Source: Panulirus ornatus (lineage: Eukaryota; Arthropoda; Malacostraca; Decapoda; Palinuridae). Taken from it: a stretch of 64,000 bases of DNA. The stretch spans positions 62,918,520 through 62,982,519 of the forward strand of contig NC_092242.1 in assembly GCF_036320965.1 (NCBI RefSeq). Direction: 5' to 3'. Positions 57,955-64,000 of the stretch are shown here, piece after piece. Within the stretch, counting starts at the first letter, position 1, and each line of letters starts with the position of its first letter. The notes under the pieces were generated by a model. The model was not told the DNA's origin, ran no database searches, and saw only the letters and a program-made list of their open reading frames with translations. The position numbers were made by a program, and so were the translations under genes.

Positions 57955-58040
57955 GTCTAGCGTGGCGTCCTAGCGACGTCTCTTCTCGTTGTATATCAAC
58001 TGACGTTTTGTTATATATTTTCATCTTGTCTCTTGTATGC
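57955..58040 (+). mobile_element. fragment of TA-ended dispersed repeat
   Basis: GCGTCCTAGCGACGTCTCTT, CGTTGTATATCAACTGACG, TTATATATTTTCATCTTGTC match the 5' part of the repeat at 45680-45812. Confidence 0.6.
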
Positions 58041-58138
58041 TTGGGTGCCCACCACTTGCCTTGGTCGATCCATCGAAGGGGGGAAGGGGACTTTACTTCC
58101 TCTACTGATGCAGTACTGTTGCCAGTATTGATGGATAT

Positions 58139-58140
<2 letters not shown>

Positions 58141-58214
<74 letters not shown>
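58141..58214. repeat. (CT)n microsatellite
   Basis: Pure CT run of 74 bp. Confidence 0.98.
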
Positions 58215-58219
<5 letters not shown>

Positions 58220-58539
58220 GTGAACGCAGTTTGATAACCTTAGTAAGAGAGAATGGGGAGCGGGGGTTATGAAATCCTCTATATTAATAGTTTTCACCTT
58301 GCGAAGATTATATATAGACACGTAAATGAATTAAAACCTCATGACGAATTATGAACCTAATTATGGAATCGAAGTATTGAGGGAAGGGGATTTTTTAGGG
58401 CACACGCAGCATTGCGACTGTAGTGACACAGTGGGAGATGATTAAATGATCAATGTGTCTGTTTAATCGGTGATCGTTATTGTCGAAGAGACGCGGCGAA
58501 CGGAGAGGCGCTGGTGGCCGCTGGTGGTGTTGATCTGTG

Positions 58540-58890
58540 TGAGTTCCTCCCACGGCTGTAGGAACCCTGATCTATTGAGTCTAGGCCTCTAGGAACCCTG
58601 ATCTGTAGAGCCCCGTTTCTCTCTCTCTAGAACACAGGGTTGTAGTGCCCTAATCTGTAGAGATCGGGCTTGGAGAAGGCAGGTCTGTAGAGATCTGCCC
58701 TGTAGAAGGCAGCAGGTCTGTCGTGCCAGTGCCTGTAGAAGGCAGTTCTCTAGAACCCTGATATGCAAAGCCCAGGTCTGCAGAACGCAGTTCTTTATTT
58801 GTCTCTGTTGCAGACCAACTGTACAGTGTTGCTAGGGAAAGGTTCAGTTTTGCAGACCAACTGTACGTTGGCAGGGAAAGGTTCCACAAC
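58540..58890. repeat. degenerate minisatellites
   Basis: AGGAACCCTGATCTGTAGAG, GAAGGCAGGTCTGTAGAGA and similar units of 25-40 bp (58550-58790), then a clear duplication of GCAGACCAACTGTAC...GGGAAAGGTTC (58811-58889). Confidence 0.8.
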
Positions 58891-59299
58891 ATAATCCTCG
58901 CCATAGACCCGTGTCTTTACCAAGAATTACTTGCGATATTTTTCTTTTTTACTTAATGACAATGATGCTTGAAGCGATCCGGGTTGAACATATGTTTTTA
59001 TATGTGCCGATATGCAAATATATCTTATTTTTCTGTTCATGACTAGGGATGTGTTCTGTCTCTCATTGCCTTTTAAAAAGGCTCATTAATTTTGTTCTAT
59101 GTCCCCGTGTTTGATATTGTGTATAAACACTGTGGTGTGTATGTAAACTGTCGCATCTGTTATGGAAGATGGTTTCCCCGTGAGTGTAATTGATCCTTGT
59201 GTTGTAGAGTTATCATGTGTGCGTTTTTCTCCTGGGTTTGATGACCCATGTGGACATACTGCTGTCTCCTCCTCCTGGTTCTTAACAACGCACTGGTCA

Positions 59300-59490
59300 G
59301 GTAAACATTGGACTCTCCTCCTTCCTCCTCCTCCTTTCTCGTCCTCCTTCCTCCTCCTCCTCCTCCTTCTTCCTCCTCATTCTTCCTCCTCCTCCTTTCT
59401 CCTTTCTCCTTCTTCTTCCTCCTTCTTTTTCCTCCTTCTCTCTCCTCCTTCTTGCTCCTCCTTCTTTCTCCTCCTCCTCCAACAGCCTCC
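59300..59490. repeat. (CCT/CTT)n polypyrimidine tract
   Basis: CTCCTCCTTCTTCC-type trinucleotides, pure pyrimidine over long stretches. Confidence 0.93.
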
Positions 59491-59509
59491 CTCCTTTGCT
59501 CTGTCTAAC

Positions 59510-59790
59510 AAATATTTGATATTTTTTACAAACATTCTATTCGTCTTTCCCAGGCTTCAGCAACACAAATGTTTTATATACACAGTCGAACCTTCTGTCC
59601 TCCCTCACTCAACTCAGAACTCTTTATATAAACATTCGTACCATCTCTGCCTCTCACTCAACTGACAAGTGTTTATATAAACATTCTTACCTTCTCCCTC
59701 CCCCCCCTCACTCAACTGACAAGTGTTTACCTAAACATTCGGACCTTCTCTCCCCCCCTCACTCAACTCACACAAGTTGTTTATCGAAAC
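59510..59790. repeat. about 60-bp degenerate minisatellite
   Basis: CTCACTCAACTGACAAGTGT and TTATATAAACATTC recur about five times. Confidence 0.9.
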
Positions 59791-60151
59791 ATCATTATCA
59801 TTCCCTCCTTCCCTCCCAACCCCTCCCCCTTCGGGCAATTTGCAACACAACCCACCAGACATCACCCGAGTTGCACAGGTGTGTTGTCAAGAATCAGGAC
59901 ACATTAAAATCAATGCACCCTTTCCCCCCTTCCTTCCCCTCCACCTCCTTCCTTCCTTTCCCCTGCATACCTCCTCCCTCACCGCTCACCCCCTCCGTCA
60001 TACCACCCCCCTCCCTCTACCACACCCTCACCCATCCCTCCCCCCCCTCACGTGACGTATTCACCAGTCGCTGACGCCAGGAATGTTTTGGTTGGGTTGC
60101 CGTCTGTGCTGTGTCATTTACCCTTCGTGGCGTTGCTGCTCCGGTATGCGT

Positions 60152-60154
<3 letters not shown>

Positions 60155-60198
<44 letters not shown>
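60155..60198. repeat. (GT)n microsatellite
   Basis: Pure GT run. Confidence 0.98.
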
Positions 60199-60200
<2 letters not shown>

Positions 60201-60229
60201 GGCAGGCATCTTTCACTGTGCTGTGTGGC

Positions 60230-60580
60230 CTGTGTTCCGTGTGTGTCTTGTATCCCACAGTCTGGCATACGTCCTGTAACCTATAGTGCCATGTGGCCTG
60301 TATCGTACAGTGTGTCATGTATCCTCCACTGTCTCCTGTATCCTACAGTGTGTCATGTCTCCTGTATCCTACAGTGTGTCATGTCTCCTGTATCCTACAG
60401 TGTGTCATGTATCCTCCACTGTCTCCTGTATCCTACAGTGTGTCATGTCTCCTGTATCCTACAGTGTGTCATGTATCCTACGGTGTGTCATGTGTCATGT
60501 ATCCTACAGTGTGTCATGTATCCTACATTGTGTCATGTATCCTACAGTGTGCCATGTGTCCTTCATCGTCTCATGACTGA
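60230..60580. repeat. TATCCTACAGTGTGTCATG minisatellite
   Basis: About 14 units built from TATCCTACAGTGTGTCATG with optional TCTCCTG, so 19- and 26-bp units are mixed. Ends just upstream of the candidate exon at 60611. Confidence 0.95.
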
Positions 60581-60610
60581 TGTCTGTCTCTCTCCGTCTC
60601 TCCCCGGCAG

Positions 60611-60678
60611 GTGAGTACTACCCTCAGGTGTGTTGTGTCGTCTCGTCCTGCCCGCCAGTGGGGTGGGATGTCTGTCAG
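60611..60678 (+). CDS. candidate Cys-rich internal exon
   Basis: 68 nt between a strong acceptor (GTCTCTCTCCGTCTCTCCCC, GGCAG) and a consensus donor (CAG/GTAAGT). In the frame starting at its third base it reads EYYPQVCCVVSSCPPVGWDV then CQ, with five Cys in 22 residues, as in small disulfide-rich extracellular modules (von Willebrand type C-like; inference). A second frame is also open. The acceptor AG/GTGAGT is itself a donor consensus, so an exon ending at 60610 is the alternative. No neighbouring exon was found. Confidence 0.3.
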
Positions 60679-60679
60679 G

Positions 60680-61591
60680 TAAGTCCAGTCACCTGTTGAG
60701 GGAGGTCACGCCACAGCTGGTGAAGGTCACACACCCGGGAAGGGGAGGTCCATGTGCTTGGCACGTCACCACGCACGCATGTACGGAGGTAAGAGATTTC
60801 TTAGTTGTATATATCTTTCTTCCTCCTCCATTTATATAATTGATGGAGAACCATTCAACTCCGTCTACCTTGAGGAGGGACCTTAACCTCTTATAGTGTG
60901 GGGGTGTTTATTTCCTCACATATGCATGCCCCTCCTTGTATTATGGGGAGACAATAAGATGATACAGTGGTGTGAGGGAGGTAAATTTGATCATGGTGTA
61001 CCTCGGGAGGGAATGTAAGTTGCCACCACTAGGGGGACCTGGTGATGAACTGGACCTTCTCCTTGCGTTGGGTATTTGGCATTTAAACTCTCGCTCCTCC
61101 TCGTCCCTCTCCCACCACCGCTCCTCTTTCCCTTCCCTCGCCGTTCCCCGAGCGAGCGAGCGGCGAGCATGCAGGTAGGTAGGTAGGTGTAAGGTAAGGC
61201 CCGTTTAACCTTGCTGGCACAGAATATGATGCCGGTCGCTGACGTTTTACAGCCGGGGCAAAATCCTGTCAAGCCATTTTTCCTCATGTTTATTTTTTTT
61301 TTTTTTTCGATCTACCCCCCCGCGCACCCCGGAAACACCACCAGCTGGGCTAATGGCAAATGGCTAAATGGCCGGTCTTTGTGTAAGGCTCCTCCTCCTC
61401 CTCCTCCTCCTCCTACCACTTACTAAGCGCGCCATGGCTGGCGTTCATCAGGGCCAGTACCTGTCGTAAAACACGGGGCGATCATGACTGGTGTCGGTCC
61501 CAGCAGGAGGGGCTGGACCTAGTCTGGCTTACACGGGTCAACCCTGTGGTATATCCCTCTTTACTATGTTGATTGAAAGGAGGGAGAGTGG

Positions 61592-61622
<31 letters not shown>

Positions 61623-62170
61623 GAAGAGGTGAGGTGATAGCCCATGAGTTAGACACAGACACAGACAGTAGGGTGCTTGGTTGGTTCCGTGAGTCCCCAC
61701 TGCCGCTCTGTCTTGTCTTCTGGCCGACTGAGTCGCCCTGGTCTGTCTGCTAGGGATGTCGCTGTGTGGACGAGGGACTGGAGAGGGAGGAGAGTGAGGG
61801 GGAGTGGAGATAGAGGTGGGTGGATGGTGGATACGAGGGGTGAGAGATGAACTGGTGGAGATGAGGGGCATCTAGGAAAGGTAGACTCTAGGGAGCTGGT
61901 TTTCTAGGATGACAGGATTGCAGGTTTCTAGAATAATGGCGGGGAGATTGGAAGAGTGAAGAGAGGGGGGAGGTTGGCTGGTATCTAGAAACCATGGTGA
62001 ATGATCCCCTCCCCCCTCGAGGACAGCACGGTTCCCTTCTTCATCAGATGTGGAAGGAAGTGCAGTGTATTCACTGGATGAGTGAACGCACTGCATGACA
62101 TGAATGAATGCATGGCATGTGGACACAGGTCTTAATCTCATCCCAAAGAGAATATTCCGAAGCGAGAAAC
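60680..62170. other. mostly unassigned sequence
   Basis: GAG/CTCC-rich patches, a CATGCAG/GTAGGTAGGTAGG donor-like repeat at 61169-61187, and TCTAG-rich sequence (61860-61990). No exon or element recognised. Confidence 0.45.
61589..61617. repeat. (GA)n microsatellite
   Basis: Short GA run. Confidence 0.96.
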
Positions 62171-62175
62171 GTTCC

Positions 62176-62206
62176 CATTATTATTATTATTGTTATCATT
62201 ATAATC

Positions 62207-62250
<44 letters not shown>

Positions 62251-62288
62251 GTAGTAGTAGTAGTAGTAGTAGTTGTAGTAGTAGTAGC
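62176..62288. repeat. compound (ATT)n(AGT)n
   Basis: ATT units pass directly into AGT units, the same order and orientation as at 43984-44243. Confidence 0.97.
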
Positions 62289-62409
62289 AGTAATGACGAT
62301 TATAAAGGAGGGTATTTGACTGTGTTGGGTATTTGATGTTGAAGTAACCTCAGGATGTGTAGGTGAGGTGCTCCTGATCCTTCCTGTCATGGTTGTGATC
62401 ATCTGTGAG

Positions 62410-62411
<2 letters not shown>

Positions 62412-62490
<79 letters not shown>
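62412..62490. repeat. (CT)n microsatellite
   Basis: 79 bp pure CT. Confidence 0.98.
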
Positions 62491-62494
<4 letters not shown>

Positions 62495-62499
62495 CTCTC

Positions 62500-63455
62500 A
62501 GAACGAAAACTCAAGAAACATCCCTCGCCGAAAACGGAAATGATTTGGAAAATGGGGAGAAATTGTAGCCCAGAAAAGAAAGTGAAACAGGAAAAGATAG
62601 GAAATAGAAATAAAAAAGAGAAAATTATGTGTGAGAGAAGAACATTGCCCCCTTTTCTTTTTTTTAGGGGGGGTGGGCATTTCTAATTAGGTTTTCCCGC
62701 GGGGGGTTTCTTACGGTTATAATGAGGCTTTGATATGGTTTTTGTGAGTCTCTCATTCGGTTTTTTTATGAGACTGCATCATTTTGTGAGGGCGATGAGT
62801 TGATTTTTAATTTTTTTTTCTTTGAGGCGGAGAGGGTTATTTCTGGAGTTTTTCACCGTCGTTTTTTTTTTTGGGAGGATGAACAATTATGCTCTTTGTA
62901 GTGTGTCATTAGTCTTTCTCAAGCTTTTAAATGCAGGAAGCTTTCTTTCTTTTTTTTCTTATCTGGTTTTATGAAGATTTAGTCGCGTTATTTTTGCGCG
63001 ATATTGGTGGTCTTATGAAGATTCATTCGCGTCATTTTTCGCGTTATGTTTCGCGTTATTTCCCAGTTCTAACTCCGTTTGTCTTCCAAGGTACATGTGT
63101 GACTGTGTATAGCTATTATTATTTGGTCTTAGGAGAGTTTAGAACCGATTCGTTTTAGTAGGTTTCGTGTGATGTTTAAATCTCTTAATATTCGGTTTTA
63201 CGAGGGCGTCATGTGTTCCTACGAAGGCGTTCGTTGGCCTCCAAGCCAGTGGTGTCGTAGGGCGGGCATGAGGAGGGGCGGCGCCTCCAATCGCTGGCGC
63301 ATTGGCGCTGGTCACCGTGGAGGAGAAGAGGGAGCAGGAGGAGGAGGAGGCAGGCGAAGGGCATGGTGGTAGTGACGGATGCAGGAGGAGGAGGAGGGAG
63401 GGAGGCGTACGAGCGTAATGCCTTGGCTTGCTGGGAGTGAGTGCCGGCGCCTGGG
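62500..63455. other. unassigned AT-rich then G-rich sequence
   Basis: A-rich/T-run sequence with TCGCGTTATTT motifs repeated at 62980-63062, then GGAGGA-rich DNA. No coding or mobile signal. Confidence 0.5.
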
Positions 63456-63458
63456 ACG

Positions 63459-63460
<2 letters not shown>

Positions 63461-63529
<69 letters not shown>
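63461..63529. repeat. (GA)n microsatellite
   Basis: 69 bp pure GA. Confidence 0.98.
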
Positions 63530-63531
<2 letters not shown>

Positions 63532-63755
63532 AAGGTATGTGTATTAATGGACTTCACGAGTGCCTGCCCATCTCTCCTCCTCCCCCCTTCCCCCCAACCA
63601 CCACCTCTCCCCCGACCACCTCTCCCTCCGTAAGAAAAGAAAATGGGGGGAGGGAGGGAGGGACAAGGGAGAGGCAAGTTTTGTTCCACTTACGATCCAT
63701 CATTAAGGAAATACGCCATTCCAGATCTCCCTATAATACTTTTTTTGTTTAGATC

Positions 63756-63756
<1 letters not shown>

Positions 63757-63822
<66 letters not shown>
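63757..63822. repeat. (CT)n microsatellite
   Basis: About 66 bp CT. Confidence 0.98.
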
Positions 63823-63824
<2 letters not shown>

Positions 63825-63900
63825 TCCCTATCACTTTCTTATCGTTCTCGCCCCCCACACTGTGTGGCCCTTCCTTAACCTATCCCCCCCACGCCCACCC

Positions 63901-63903
<3 letters not shown>

Positions 63904-63942
<39 letters not shown>
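63904..63942. repeat. (CT)n microsatellite
   Basis: 39 bp CT. Confidence 0.98.
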
Positions 63943-63944
<2 letters not shown>

Positions 63945-64000
63945 GACAGTCGCCATCAATTTCCTGTTTGTTGACGGATGGCAAAAACACAAGCGTGTGA

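Overview
This is eukaryotic, intergenic or intronic DNA dominated by repeats. No complete protein-coding gene, rRNA or bacterial-style gene cluster can be supported. The density of very long perfect (TA)n, (GA)n/(CT)n, (CA)n/(GT)n and (ATT)n runs (about one per kilobase, often 50-90 bp), the tRNA-derived SINEs and a young RTE-like LINE suggest a decapod crustacean or a similarly microsatellite-rich arthropod. That assignment is inference from repeat style, not from a marker gene.

Layout. 0-10 kb: unique sequence, microsatellites, a first 22-bp minisatellite at 935-1320, 43-bp, 38-bp and 22-bp tandem arrays, and a reverse-transcriptase (RT) relic near 7.5 kb. 10-20 kb: large 21-bp arrays at 11.9-12.7 and 17.1-17.6 kb, an 800-bp satellite of 32-bp hairpin units (12.8-13.6 kb), a second RT relic near 14.7 kb, 65-bp and 30-bp arrays, and a tRNA-type SINE at 19.1 kb. 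20-31 kb: degenerate arrays, a second SINE (25.9 kb), two candidate exons (22.6 and 26.4 kb), and three more copies of the 21/22-bp composite repeat. 31-41 kb: an inverted pair of short TA-flanked elements (31.6-32.1 kb), a 68-bp array of nearly identical units, and many minisatellites. 41-49 kb: a 5'-truncated RTE-like LINE with an open 461-residue RT frame, a LINE tail in the opposite direction beyond a (TA)n array, an inverted pair of another TA-ended family, and another short TA-flanked element. 49-54 kb: a 22-bp array with an exact 88-bp higher-order period and a 33/30-bp array. 54-64 kb: a LINE copy with a twin-priming inversion, a fourth short element, another composite repeat, and a Cys-rich candidate exon at 60.6 kb.

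Three themes tie the window together. (1) A 21/22-bp minisatellite recurs at a dozen places. At most of them it flanks a short core built round GACCTGG..CTTTTGACC / GGTCAAAGGTCAGG, and the arrays point away from the core in opposite directions, so the whole is a foldback-like composite element that I do not recognise. (2) The LINE and the roughly 220-bp non-coding elements share a nearly identical 3' tail of about 40 bp ending in A-run plus (TA)n, as expected of a SINE mobilised by a LINE. Most ends of both lie in (TA)n arrays. (3) Most long ORFs are artefacts of tandem repeats whose unit length is a multiple of 3, or of dinucleotide repeats.
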